A stretch of DNA of 64,000 nucleotides from Albimonas donghaensis (GCF_900106695.1 NZ_FNMZ01000001.1:1364001-1428000); one strand, 5' to 3'; positions 44,951 through 54,748 are shown, counted from the stretch's first letter. Notes: generated by a model not told the origin, from the letters alone. Numbers and translations are program-made.

Positions 44951-45607
44951 ATGGCCGTGATCCTGCGCCGCCACCGGCTGCTCTACCTGCCCGTGCCCAA
45001 GGTGGCGAACACCTCGCTCAAGCATTTCTTCTTCGAGATCGAGAACGGCCGGCGCTTCGAGAACTTCATCGTCAACGGCGTGCGCAAGCATATCCACACC
45101 GCCTGCTATCCCTCGCGCCGCTTCCGCCGGCTGGCGCTGAACGAGGTGAGCGACCTGCACCGCATCGCCGTGGTGCGCGATCCGCTGGACCGCTTCGTGA
45201 GCGCCTACAACAACCGCGTGCTCCACCATCGGGACATGACCGCGAAGCCCGGCAAGCTGAAGGCGGCGGGGCTGGACCCGATGCCGGGGATCAACGAATT
45301 CGCCGCGCGGCTGGAGGATTACCGCGCCGCCCATGTCTCGATCCGCCATCACACGCTGCCGATGACGGCGTTCCTGGGCGAGGATGCGGGGTTCTTCCAC
45401 AAGCTCTACGACATGCGCGATTGCGACCGGCTGGCCGAGGACGTGCTGGAACGGGTCGGCGGCCCACGGATCGAGCTGCGGCGGATGCAGACCGGCAAGA
45501 GCCCCGACCCCGCGCGGCGCGAGGACCTGGAGCCCGCCAATCTCGCGCGGATCAAGGCGTTCTACGCGAAGGACTACGCGACCTGGGGCCGGGTGTTCGC
45601 GGCTTGA
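44951..45607 (+). CDS. Sulfotransferase family 2-like protein
   Basis: 218 residues. The PAPS-binding 5'-phosphosulfate loop YLPVPKVANTSLKHFFF (about residue 15) and the 3'-phosphate segment VVRDPLDRFVSAYNN (about residue 75) are both present, as in carbohydrate sulfotransferases and the bacterial Sulfotransfer_2 family. It transfers sulfate from PAPS to an unknown, probably glycan or lipid, acceptor. No PAPS-synthesis genes are nearby. GAGGA lies upstream of the ATG. The stop lies in a 3 x 12-bp repeat. Confidence 0.85.
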   Translation: MAVILRRHRLLYLPVPKVANTSLKHFFFEIENGRRFENFIVNGVRKHIHTACYPSRRFRRLALNEVSDLHRIAVVRDPLDRFVSAYNNRVLHHRDMTAKPGKLKAAGLDPMPGINEFAARLEDYRAAHVSIRHHTLPMTAFLGEDAGFFHKLYDMRDCDRLAEDVLERVGGPRIELRRMQTGKSPDPARREDLEPANLARIKAFYAKDYATWGRVFAA

Positions 45608-45637
45608 CCGGGGGCTTGACCGGGGGCTTGGTCGGGG
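45602..45637 (+). repeat. 3 x 12-bp tandem repeat spanning the sulfotransferase stop codon
   Basis: GCTTGACCGGGG twice, then GCTTGGTCGGGG. The first unit contains the stop TGA. Confidence 0.88.
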
Positions 45638-45779
45638 GCGCGGGGGCGCGGCGGGTTGAAACCCGCCCTACGGGCCTGGCGCCCTTCCCGCCGCGGCCCT
45701 GGCCCTGTTCGGCGGCGGCGCGGCGTGATCTGGGGACGGGCATGAGCCCAGTCGCCCCCCGCCCGCTTCGCCGCCCCAC

Positions 45780-45797
45780 ATGAGCGTCCCCGCATGA
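45780..45797 (+). CDS. 5-codon minigene overlapping the TauE/SafE start
   Basis: MSVPA ending in a TGA that overlaps the next ATG (ATGA). The two starts are 14 bases apart and share 11 of 14 bases, exactly as at the LysR gene. It may be a duplicated start rather than a working leader. Confidence 0.2.
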   Translation: MSVPA

Positions 45798-46582
45798 GCG
45801 TGTTCGCGACCCTGGCCGAGGCCACGCCCACCGTCCCGGTCCTGCTCGCCTCCGGCGCCGCGGTGCTGGGGGCGGCGGTGCTGCGCGGGATCACCGGCTT
45901 CGGCTTCGCGCTGGCGGCGGCGCCGCTGCTGGGGATGTTCCTGCCGCCCGCGCAGGGGGTTGCGGTGGTGATCCTGATCCAGGTGATGATCGGGCTGCGC
46001 GACGTGGCGGCGCTGCGGCGCAGCCTCGACATGCCATCGCTGAAGCGTCTGTCGCTGGGGGCGCTGATCGGGACGCCGGCGGGGGTGTGGCTGCTGGCCT
46101 GGCTCGACCCCGCGGCGCTGCGGATCGCCATCGCCGCCACGGTCGCCATCGGGCTGGCGCTTTTGCTGCGCGCCCCCGCCGCGTCCCCCGACGCCCCGCC
46201 GCCCGAGGACTGCCGCGAGGCGTTTCCCGCGGGGCTGGCGGCCGGCCTCTTCGGCGGGCTGGCGGCGATGGCGGGGCCGCCGGCGGTGGCCTATTTCCTG
46301 CGCCGGCGCACGGCCCCGGCCACGGCGCGGGCCTCGTTGATGTGCTTCTTCTTCGCCACCTCGCTCATGGCGCTGCCGGGCATGGGCATGGCGGGGCTGG
46401 TGGACCTGCCGACCGTCGTGCTCTCGGTCCTGTGCCTGCCGCTGATGCTGGGGGGCGCATGGTTCGGCGGGCGCATCTTCGCGCGGACCTCGGAGGCCGG
46501 CTACCGCAAGCTCGCCATCGCGGTGCTGGCGGTGATGGCCGCGGCCTCGGCGCTGCGCGGGATCGCCGGGCTGATGGGATGA
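45794..46582 (+). CDS. TauE/SafE family sulfite/anion exporter
   Basis: 262 residues, eight predicted helices in two repeats; the first begins LGAAVLRGITGFGFALAAAPLLG and the second GLAAGLFGGLAAMAGPPAVAYFL, the Gly-rich re-entrant motifs of the family. Members export sulfite, sulfoacetate or related organic anions. The neighbouring sulfotransferase gene and MocR regulator are suggestive of sulfur metabolism but do not prove it. The ribosome site is poor; an alternative ATG is 14 bases upstream, out of frame. Confidence 0.88.
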   Translation: MSVFATLAEATPTVPVLLASGAAVLGAAVLRGITGFGFALAAAPLLGMFLPPAQGVAVVILIQVMIGLRDVAALRRSLDMPSLKRLSLGALIGTPAGVWLLAWLDPAALRIAIAATVAIGLALLLRAPAASPDAPPPEDCREAFPAGLAAGLFGGLAAMAGPPAVAYFLRRRTAPATARASLMCFFFATSLMALPGMGMAGLVDLPTVVLSVLCLPLMLGGAWFGGRIFARTSEAGYRKLAIAVLAVMAAASALRGIAGLMG

Positions 46583-46606
46583 TGGGATGATGGGATGATG
46601 GGATGA
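46572..46606 (+). repeat. 4 x 8-bp tandem repeat spanning the TauE/SafE stop codon
   Basis: TGATGGGA four times followed by TGA. The second unit supplies the stop codon. The 8-bp period places TGA in all three frames. Confidence 0.9.
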
Positions 46607-46625
46607 CGGCCGGCGGGCCGGCGTC

Positions 46626-48113
46626 CTAGCCCGCCACCTCCCGCACCGCGTCGGCCAGCTGGGCGATGCCGGGGGCGATCCGGTCCAGCGGGATCGCCGC
46701 GAAACCCAGCCGCAGCCGGTCCACCGGGGGCGCCTCGCGCAGGTAATGCACGTCGCCCGGCTCCACCAGCACGCCGCGGGCGCGGGCCGCCTGCGCCACC
46801 GCCCGCGCGTCCAGCCCGCCCGGCAGCCGCAGCCAGATCGCCGAGCCGCCGGAGGTCGCGCGCAGCTCCGCCTCCGGCATCCGGGCCGAGATCTCGGCCA
46901 TGCAGCGGGTCCAGCGCGCCGCCAGCCGGGCGCGGGTGCGGCGGACATGGGCGTCGAGATGCCCCTCGGCCATGAAGATCGCCATGGCCCGCTGATCCAG
47001 CGCCGGCGGGTGGCGATACATCAGCCGGCGCAGGGCGCGCAGCTCTTCGATCAGCGCCGGCGCCGCCACCACGAAGCCCAGCCGCAGGCCGGGGAACAGC
47101 GTCTTGGTCAGGCTGCCCGCATAGATCACCCGCCCCCCCGTGTCATAGCTCTTCAGCGCCGCGCGGGGCGGGCCGATATGGTTGAGCTCATGCTCGTAAT
47201 CGTCCTCGATGATGAGGAAATCCGCCTCCCGCGCCCGCGCCGTCAACGCCATGCGCCGGTCCAGCGGCAGGGTCACCCCGGTCGGGCATTGATGCGAGGG
47301 CGTGACGCAGACGAGATCGCAGGCGTCCAGCCGGTCCGAGACGATCAGCCCCGCGCCATCCACCCGCAGGGGCGCCAGCTCCGCCCCCGCCGCCCGAAAG
47401 ATGTTGAAGGCGTCCACATAGCCCGGATCCTCCAGCCCCACCCGCAGCCCCGGCCGGGTCAGCGCCTGCGCGATCAGGTAAAGCGCGTTCTGCGAGCCCA
47501 CCGTGACCAGCACCTCCTCGGCCCGGGCCCGGATGCCGCGCTGGGGCAGGATGCGGGTCAGGATCTGGGCGATCAGCATCGGGTCGTCGCCATCCACCTG
47601 GTCGCCGATCCACGCCTCCACATGCCGGTTGGAGCCCGCCGCCCGCACCGCGTCCCGCCAGCGCGCCACCGAGGCGTCGTCGACCGAGACCTGCCCGTAG
47701 AGGAACGGATAGGGATAGCGCCGCCAGTCCGAGGGCTTTTCGATGTTGCGCTGGGCATGGGCGTTGAGCGCGAAGCGGGCCTCCCAGTCCGCGGGCGCGT
47801 CCCCCTCCGCCCCGAAAAGCGAGGCGGTGCGGGTGTCGCCGCGCAGGGCCGAGACCTCGCGCAGGTGGCGCTCGTCGATGAAATGGCCGCGCCGGGGGAT
47901 GGAGCGCAGGAAGCCGTCGTCGATGAGCTGCTGGTAGACCAGCACCGCGGTGTTGCGCGACACGCCCGCCAGCGCCGCGAGATCGCGGGTCGAGGGCAGC
48001 GGTTCATGCGGCGGCGCGGCGCCGTCGAGGATCGCGTCCACCAGCCGCTCGCGCACCTGTTGCTGAAGCGTGCGCTCGGCGGTCATCGGCTTGCGGAAAT
48101 AGGGGTCGAGCAT
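46626..48113 (-). CDS. MocR-type regulator (GntR winged helix fused to class I aminotransferase domain)
   Basis: 495 residues. N-terminal GntR winged helix (about residues 15-85: LPSTRDLAALAGVSRNTAVLVYQQL) joined to a fold-type I aminotransferase-like domain with the PLP lysine in YAGSLTKTLFPGLRLGF. Such proteins sense PLP adducts of amines or amino acids and regulate adjacent genes. ATG 48113 (MLDPYFRKP) is chosen because the upstream extension is Pro/Gly-rich. It is divergent from the polyamine-type ABC operon, with a 14-bp palindrome in between. Confidence 0.92.
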   Translation of the reverse strand: MLDPYFRKPMTAERTLQQQVRERLVDAILDGAAPPHEPLPSTRDLAALAGVSRNTAVLVYQQLIDDGFLRSIPRRGHFIDERHLREVSALRGDTRTASLFGAEGDAPADWEARFALNAHAQRNIEKPSDWRRYPYPFLYGQVSVDDASVARWRDAVRAAGSNRHVEAWIGDQVDGDDPMLIAQILTRILPQRGIRARAEEVLVTVGSQNALYLIAQALTRPGLRVGLEDPGYVDAFNIFRAAGAELAPLRVDGAGLIVSDRLDACDLVCVTPSHQCPTGVTLPLDRRMALTARAREADFLIIEDDYEHELNHIGPPRAALKSYDTGGRVIYAGSLTKTLFPGLRLGFVVAAPALIEELRALRRLMYRHPPALDQRAMAIFMAEGHLDAHVRRTRARLAARWTRCMAEISARMPEAELRATSGGSAIWLRLPGGLDARAVAQAARARGVLVEPGDVHYLREAPPVDRLRLGFAAIPLDRIAPGIAQLADAVREVAG

Positions 48114-48257
48114 GGGCGGTCCTTTCGCCGCGCCCGCGCCGCCGAAGCCGGGGGGAGAGGCCGGAGGGGGGAGGCCGGGGCGCGGGCATGGCCCGCGAAC
48201 CATGCCCGTTCATCGCCCCTGGCGCCATAGATTCCGGGCGCTGGCTCTATACCCGCG

Positions 48258-48271
48258 TTGCGGCGCCGCAA
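48258..48271. promoter_or_regulatory. Palindrome between the MocR gene and the polyamine-type operon
   Basis: TTGCGGCGCCGCAA is a perfect 14-bp palindrome in the 281-base divergent region, flanked by locally AT-richer sequence (CTCTATACCC before and ATAGCGTTTTGATG after). It may be the MocR or another regulator's operator; MocR sites are often direct repeats, so this is uncertain. Confidence 0.35.
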
Positions 48272-48394
48272 TAGCGTTTTGATGCGATGCGGAACCGGAC
48301 GCGGCGCGCTGCGCGGACGGCCCGGACCATATCGCCCACAGGCCCTGACGCGCCCGCCGGGCGACGCGCGGGGCGCCAACAGGGAACCGCTTCG

Positions 48395-49534
48395 ATGACC
48401 GATTTCACTTCCAGGGCCGGCCTCAGCCGCCGCGCGATCCTCAAGGGCGGCGCGACGCTGGCCGTCGGCCTCGCCGCCCCCGCCATCGTCAGCCGCCGTG
48501 CGCTCGCCTCCTCGGGCGAGCTGAACATCCTGATGTGGTCCGACTACCTGCCCGAGACCTTCGTCTCGGCCTTCGAGACGTCCACCGGGATCAAGATCAA
48601 CTTCACGGGCATCGGCTCGAACGAAGAGATCATCAACAAGATGAAGGCCACCAAGGGCCGCGGCTTCGACATCGTGTCGCCGACCAACAACCGGTCGCTG
48701 CAATGGCAGCCGCTGGAGCTGCTCCAGCCCATCGACATGACCCGCGTGCCGCTGGAGAACGTGAACCCCGCGATGGCCAAGATCGGCGAGGTCGACTGGG
48801 CCTTCGGCGAGGGCGTCTACTGGGCGCCGCATATCTGGGGCACCGAGGGCATCGCCTGGCGCACCGACCTGTTCACGCCCAAGGGGGTCCTGCCCTCCTA
48901 CGGCGACGTCTGGGCCGACGAGAACGCCGGCAAGACCATGGGCCGCGGCCATTCGATGATGCTGGGCGCCGGGCTCTACATGGAGACCATCGGCGAACTG
49001 GCCCCGGGCGACGTCTGGAAGGCCTACAAGACCCCCGAGGCGATGGCCGAGGTCTGGGGCAAGATCACCGACTGGTGCATCGCCAAGAAGGGCAACGTGA
49101 AGCTGCTGTGGAACGACGCCGACACCCAGAAGAACGGCCTGCTCAATGAGGGCGTGATCGTCGGCCAGACCTGGGACGGGCCGCCGCTGGCGCTCAAGAC
49201 CGCGGGCGAGCCGGTGATGTATGCGGCCCCGCTGGAAGGCGCGATGGCCTGGGTCGACGGCATCGCCATCCCGACCGGCGCCGAGAACATCGACGCGGTC
49301 TACGAGTTCCTGAAGCACGCCTACATGCCGGAGCTGGCGGGCGAGGCCATCGACCACCACGGCTACAACTCGCCGGTGCTGGGCGCCGACAAGTTCGCCG
49401 GCGCGGCCTATGCCAGAAACTTCGCGGACGCCTATCCGGGCGACGCGCTGGCCAACCTGAACCCCTGGCCGGCCGAGCCGCAGTGGTATGCCGACGCGCG
49501 CACCGAGTTCGTCAACAGGTTCACCTCCGCCTGA
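48395..49534 (+). CDS. Polyamine-type ABC substrate-binding protein (PotD/PotF-like)
   Basis: 379 residues, periplasmic, Tat signal SRRAILKGGATLAVGLAAP (about residues 11-30). The mature part starts ELNILMWSDYLPETFVSAFE, typical of PotD/PotF relatives, with AWRTDLF and WDGPPLAL blocks. The ligand could be a polyamine or another cationic or zwitterionic compound. A perfect 15-bp palindromic terminator-like hairpin lies between it and the ATPase gene. Confidence 0.9.
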   Translation: MTDFTSRAGLSRRAILKGGATLAVGLAAPAIVSRRALASSGELNILMWSDYLPETFVSAFETSTGIKINFTGIGSNEEIINKMKATKGRGFDIVSPTNNRSLQWQPLELLQPIDMTRVPLENVNPAMAKIGEVDWAFGEGVYWAPHIWGTEGIAWRTDLFTPKGVLPSYGDVWADENAGKTMGRGHSMMLGAGLYMETIGELAPGDVWKAYKTPEAMAEVWGKITDWCIAKKGNVKLLWNDADTQKNGLLNEGVIVGQTWDGPPLALKTAGEPVMYAAPLEGAMAWVDGIAIPTGAENIDAVYEFLKHAYMPELAGEAIDHHGYNSPVLGADKFAGAAYARNFADAYPGDALANLNPWPAEPQWYADARTEFVNRFTSA

Positions 49535-49551
49535 CCGGCGCCTGAGCCGAC

Positions 49552-49586
49552 GCGCGGACCGGGGGCGCCCCCGGTCCGCGCTTTTC
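49552..49586 (+). terminator. Terminator-like hairpin between the binding-protein gene and its ATPase gene
   Basis: A perfect 30-bp palindrome (arms GCGCGGACCGGGGGC and complement, no spacer) followed by TTTTC; 17 bases after the stop. It should terminate most transcripts and leave reduced read-through into the ATPase and permease genes. Confidence 0.8.
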
Positions 49587-49632
49587 GTTCGACCCCGCCC
49601 CCCTTTCCCCCTGTCACGTCTCCGGAGTCCCG

Positions 49633-50772
49633 ATGACCAAGGACATCACGCTCGACTATGTCTCGGTTCAGTTCGGCGATTACGTCGCGGTGGACGGGGC
49701 GCATCTGACGATTCAGGGCGGCGAGTTCTTTTCCTTTCTCGGGCCCTCGGGCTGCGGCAAGACCACCCTGCTGCGCTGCATTTCGGGGTTTCAGGAGCCG
49801 ACGGCGGGCCAGATCCGCATCGGCGGCAAGGACATGCGCGGCATCGGCCCCAACAAGCGGCCCACGGCGCTGATCTTCCAGAACCTCGCGCTGTTCCCGC
49901 TGATGAGCGTCGCCGACAACATCGCCTTCCCGCTGGAGGTCCGCGGGGTGGACCGCAAGACCCGCCGCAGGCGCGCCGACGAACTGCTGGAGCTGATCGC
50001 GCTGTCGGGCCAGGGCGACAAGAGGATCTCCGAGCTGTCGGGCGGCCAGAAGCAGCGCGTGGCCATCGCGCGGGCGCTGGCGGTGGAGCCCGACATCCTG
50101 CTGCTGGACGAGCCGCTGTCGGCGCTCGATCTGAAGCTGCGCCAGCACATGCGCCGCGAATTGAGGGCCATTCAGAAACAGGTCGGGCTGACCTTCATCT
50201 ACATCACCCATGACCAGGGCGAGGCGCTGACCATGTCCGACCGGGTCGCGGTCATGTCCCGCGGCCGGATCGAGCAGGTGGGCGACGCGCGCGCCGTCTA
50301 CGACCAGCCCCGCACCGCCTTCGTGGCGAGCTTCGTGGGGGAGAACAACGCGCTGACCGGCCGGGTGCTGGGGCGGGAGAACGGGCTCTCCACCCTTGAC
50401 CTCGGCCTGCCGGCGCCGGTGCGGGTGGCCACCGCCTCCGGGCCGGGCGCCAAGCTCGCTCCGGGGGCCGAGTGCATGGCCTTCGTGCGCCCCGAGGCCC
50501 TGCGCCCCTGCGCCCCGGACGCGCCCAACGCCTTCCCCGCCACCGTGATCCGCGAGGAATTCGAGGGCGCCCAGCGGCATCTGGTGCTGGAGACGCCCGG
50601 TCCCGGTCCCGCCGCTGGTCCCGCCGCCGGTCCCGCCGCCCCGCGCGAGCTGCGCATGACCCTTGTGAACGACGACCGCGACGCCGCCTTCGGCCCCGGC
50701 GCCGCGATCAGCGTCGGCTTCGCCCCGGACATGGCCTGCGCCCTGCCCCCGGGCGAGCTGGCCTCGGCCTGA
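49633..50772 (+). CDS. Polyamine-type ABC ATP-binding protein (PotA-like)
   Basis: 379 residues. Walker A GPSGCGKTTLLRC, Q-loop LIFQNLALFPLMSV, signature [16 protein letters not shown], Walker B ILLLDEPLSALDLK, H-loop YITHDQ, then a TOBE-like C-terminal domain. Inside the latter, three 12-bp repeats (50605-50640) encode a Gly-Pro-Ala-Ala expansion. CTCCGGAG lies before the ATG. Confidence 0.94.
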   Translation: MTKDITLDYVSVQFGDYVAVDGAHLTIQGGEFFSFLGPSGCGKTTLLRCISGFQEPTAGQIRIGGKDMRGIGPNKRPTALIFQNLALFPLMSVADNIAFPLEVRGVDRKTRRRRADELLELIALSGQGDKRISELSGGQKQRVAIARALAVEPDILLLDEPLSALDLKLRQHMRRELRAIQKQVGLTFIYITHDQGEALTMSDRVAVMSRGRIEQVGDARAVYDQPRTAFVASFVGENNALTGRVLGRENGLSTLDLGLPAPVRVATASGPGAKLAPGAECMAFVRPEALRPCAPDAPNAFPATVIREEFEGAQRHLVLETPGPGPAAGPAAGPAAPRELRMTLVNDDRDAAFGPGAAISVGFAPDMACALPPGELASA

Positions 50773-50783
50773 GGGGGCGCGCC

Positions 50784-51716
50784 ATGTCGGGTCTCCGCGC
50801 CTTCTTCGCCGGCTTCGTGGACCGCAACGGGCTGCCCGTCGCGATCTATCTCGGCCTCGCCGTCACAATCTGGGTGTTCCTGCTGGTGGCGCTGCCGCAG
50901 CTGGCGATGCTGGATTTCTCCTTCCGCCACAACCTGCCCCCGTCGAAGATGGGCGGGCCGGAGGACGTCTACACGCTGGAGCAGTATCGCTATTTCTTCC
51001 TCGGCTCCGAGATCGGGGGCGGCGACTGGAACGCGCTGGATATCGGGGTGCTGTTCAAGACCCTGCTGGCGGCGGTGGCGGTGACGCTGATCGACCTCGC
51101 CATCTGCTATCCGGTCGCCTACCTGCTGGCGCACTCCGCCAGGGGGGCGGCGGGGCGGCTGATGGTGCTGGCGCTGATCGTGCCCTTCTGGGTCAACGAG
51201 ATCCTGCGCGCCTTCGCCTTCCGCATCCTGTTCGGGGCCACCGGCGTGATCAATGAAGCCGGCATGGCCATGGGCCTGTGGTCCGCGCCCATCGACTTCG
51301 TGGGCGAGGACGTGGCGCTCTATGCCGGGCTGTCTTACGCCTACATCCTGCTGATGATCTTCCCGCTCTACAACGCGATCGAAAGCCTCGACCGCAACCA
51401 AATCGAGGCCGCGCGGGACATGGGCGCGAGCCGCATCCAGGTGCATTGGAAAGTGGTGATCCCCTACGCCAAGCCCGGCATCGCCTCGGGCTCCACCATG
51501 GTGTTCATGCTGACCGCGGGGGCGCTGGCCGCGCCGCAGATCCTGGGCGGGCCGTCGAACCTGTGGTTCACGCAGATCGTCTACCAGTGGTTCAACGACG
51601 GCGGGAACTGGCCGCGCGGCTCGGCCTACGCGATCGTGCTGCTGGCGGTCTGCATCGGCTTCGTCATGCTGATGATGCGCGTGTTCCGCGTGTCCATCGG
51701 CGCCATCGGACGGTGA
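50784..51716 (+). CDS. Polyamine-type ABC permease (PotB-like)
   Basis: 310 residues, six helices; EAA loop IEAARDMGASRIQVHWKVVIP near residue 210 and the first helix after FVDRNGLPVAIYLGLA. ATG 50784, 11 bases after the ATPase gene stop with GAGGGGG upstream. Confidence 0.93.
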   Translation: MSGLRAFFAGFVDRNGLPVAIYLGLAVTIWVFLLVALPQLAMLDFSFRHNLPPSKMGGPEDVYTLEQYRYFFLGSEIGGGDWNALDIGVLFKTLLAAVAVTLIDLAICYPVAYLLAHSARGAAGRLMVLALIVPFWVNEILRAFAFRILFGATGVINEAGMAMGLWSAPIDFVGEDVALYAGLSYAYILLMIFPLYNAIESLDRNQIEAARDMGASRIQVHWKVVIPYAKPGIASGSTMVFMLTAGALAAPQILGGPSNLWFTQIVYQWFNDGGNWPRGSAYAIVLLAVCIGFVMLMMRVFRVSIGAIGR

Positions 51717-51727
51717 GGAGCCCCGCC

Positions 51728-52978
51728 ATGACCAAAGGCCCCGCGCTCCTGCTGCCCGTGCTCTATCTCGCGCTGTTCTTCGCCTATCTGTTCGGCCCGC
51801 TGGCGATCATGGCGATCACCGCCTTCAACTCGGCCGGGTTTCCGCGGGTCAGCCCGTGGGAATGCCTGACCTTCGGCTGGTTCGGCAAGCTCGCCCAGGA
51901 CACCCGCCTGCTGGAGGGGATCGGCAATTCGCTGATCATCGGGGTGGGCGTGGTGCTGATCGCGGTGCCCATCGGGCTGGCCGCGGCGCTGACGCTGAGC
52001 CAGGTGGGGCCGCGGCTGCGGGCCTCGCTCTACACCGTGTTCATCGCGCCGATCCTGGTGCCCGGCGTGGTCATCGGCCTGTCGACGCTGATCTTCTGGG
52101 ACCGGCTGGGGGCGATGATCGGGGCGGATTACGACACGCTGTTCTATGACGGCATCTTCCTGACCATCGCCGGCCAGGTGACCTTCATCGCCGCCTATTC
52201 GATGCTGGTGTTCCTGTCGCGCATCTCGCGCTTCGATCCCACCCTGACCGAGGCCGCGCTGGACATGGGCGCCACCCCCACCCAGGCCTTCGTGAAGGTG
52301 CTGCTGCCCTTCATGGCGCCGGCCATCGCCTCGGCCGCGGTGCTGGCCTTCCTCGCGTCGATGGAGAACTACAACACCACCGTCTTCACCGTGGTGGCCG
52401 AGAGCACCTTCACAACCGTGCTCGCCTCCAAGGTCCGCTATGGGCTCGACCCCTCGATCTCAGCGGTGGCGGTGATCATCGTGGCCTTCACGCTGATCGC
52501 GGCGACGGTGTTCGAGATGGGCAAGCGCCGCCAGACCCGCGCCGCGTCCGGCCTGCTGGCGCTGGACCGGCCGGTGCTGAGGCTGATCGCGCATCCGCTG
52601 TTCGTGGCGGGGCTGATGGCGGCGCTGGTCGGCGGCGTGGTCTGGACCGGGGCCAACCATGACAGCTCGGTCTGCGAGATGCAGGTGCTCGACGACAAGC
52701 GCGCCGTGCAGGAGCGGCTGGAGCAGGAGCGGCGCGAGCGGATCGAGGCGCTCACCCCCGCCCCGTCCGCCCCGTCCGCGCCCACCCAGTCCGCGCCCGG
52801 CGGCGCCTTCGCTCCCGGTTCGCTGGCCCCCGGCGGGTCCGCGCCATCCCCTGCGCCATCCCCTGCGCCGGCCCCCGCCCCGTCCGCGCCCGGCGGCGCC
52901 TTCGTCCCGGGGGCGCTGGCCCCGGGCGGGGCCTTCGCGCCCGGCGGGCTGGCGCCCTCGGGGTCCGTCGACAACTAG
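51728..52978 (+). CDS. Polyamine-type ABC permease (PotC-like) with long C-terminal extension
   Basis: 416 residues, whereas the family is about 260-280. Residues 1-265 are an ordinary PotC-type permease (EAA loop LTEAALDMGATPTQAFVKVLLP). An additional helix follows (about 280-305, HPLFVAGLMAALVGGVVWTG), then a charged helical stretch (DDKRAVQERLEQERRERIEAL, about 318-338) and a Pro/Ala/Gly-rich tail built from APGGAFAPGG-like repeats to the end. No frameshift is apparent: the extension is in frame with the same codon bias and the stop is at 52976-52978. The tail has no known counterpart in PotC; its side of the membrane depends on the extra helix. Confidence 0.88.
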   Translation: MTKGPALLLPVLYLALFFAYLFGPLAIMAITAFNSAGFPRVSPWECLTFGWFGKLAQDTRLLEGIGNSLIIGVGVVLIAVPIGLAAALTLSQVGPRLRASLYTVFIAPILVPGVVIGLSTLIFWDRLGAMIGADYDTLFYDGIFLTIAGQVTFIAAYSMLVFLSRISRFDPTLTEAALDMGATPTQAFVKVLLPFMAPAIASAAVLAFLASMENYNTTVFTVVAESTFTTVLASKVRYGLDPSISAVAVIIVAFTLIAATVFEMGKRRQTRAASGLLALDRPVLRLIAHPLFVAGLMAALVGGVVWTGANHDSSVCEMQVLDDKRAVQERLEQERRERIEALTPAPSAPSAPTQSAPGGAFAPGSLAPGGSAPSPAPSPAPAPAPSAPGGAFVPGALAPGGAFAPGGLAPSGSVDN

Positions 52979-53287
52979 GCGGCGGGACGGGGCGGAGGCG
53001 GTCGCGTCCGCCCTGCGCCCCCTCGCCGCTGCGGGCCTCCTCTTTGAAATCGCAAGCGAAATCCGTCGCCCGACCGCGGCGCGAGCGCGCTCGCCCCTGC
53101 GGCGAACTGAACGTCTGAAGCTATTTCGCGGAAAGTGAGCCTATTCACCGCGGATTCCATACCGTTACGTTAACTGTTCCATGAACGAAGACGATCAGGG
53201 AGCGCGCGGATGAATGTTCTGAGCCTTGCGAGCCTCGCCCGATTCGGCGTCGCCCGCCCCGCGGACCTCGCCGCCCGGAGCTGAGCG
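52979..53287. other. Region upstream of the sigma-54 activator gene
   Basis: 309 bases. The first 140 are GC-rich. From about 53110 it becomes AT-richer, with a GTGA-N6-TCAC dyad (in GTGAGCCTATTCAC) and TACCGTTACGTTAAC, a likely promoter area for the activator gene. Two tiny overlapping frames lie at 53181-53284. Confidence 0.5.
53181..53284 (+). CDS. Two coupled minigenes leading into the sigma-54 activator gene
   Basis: MNEDDQGARG (53181-53213) overlaps by ATGA with a 24-codon frame (53210-53284, MNVLSLASLARFGVARPADL...) which ends 3 bases before the activator ATG. AGGGAG lies before the second frame. They may form a translational relay or attenuation leader; equally they may be chance frames. 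Confidence 0.25.
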
Positions 53288-54547
<1,260 letters not shown>

Positions 54548-54648
54548 GCCGCGCGCCCGCCCGCGCCCCGGTCCGGGGCGCGCCCCATATCCGGAGCCCT
54601 CGGGGCGCGTCGCCTCCCTGTCGCGCTTCGTCCGCTCCGGATCCTCCG

Positions 54649-54687
54649 CCCCGGCGCCCTCCCCCTGGCGTCGGGGCGATTGTTTTT
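54649..54687 (+). terminator. Probable terminator of the sigma-54 activator gene
   Basis: A 10-bp stem with one G-U pair (CCCCGGCGCC / GGCGTCGGGG), 8-base loop, then CGATTGTTTTT. It separates the activator transcript from the downstream sigma-54 promoter. A second, tail-less hairpin (CGCGCCCCG-GTC-CGGGGCGCG) lies nearer the stop, at 54562-54582. Confidence 0.65.
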
Positions 54688-54748
54688 CCGGGGCGCCCGA
54701 CCTTCCGCGCAGATCGCTCGCGCCCCTCCGGGTCGGGCCTCGTCCGGC

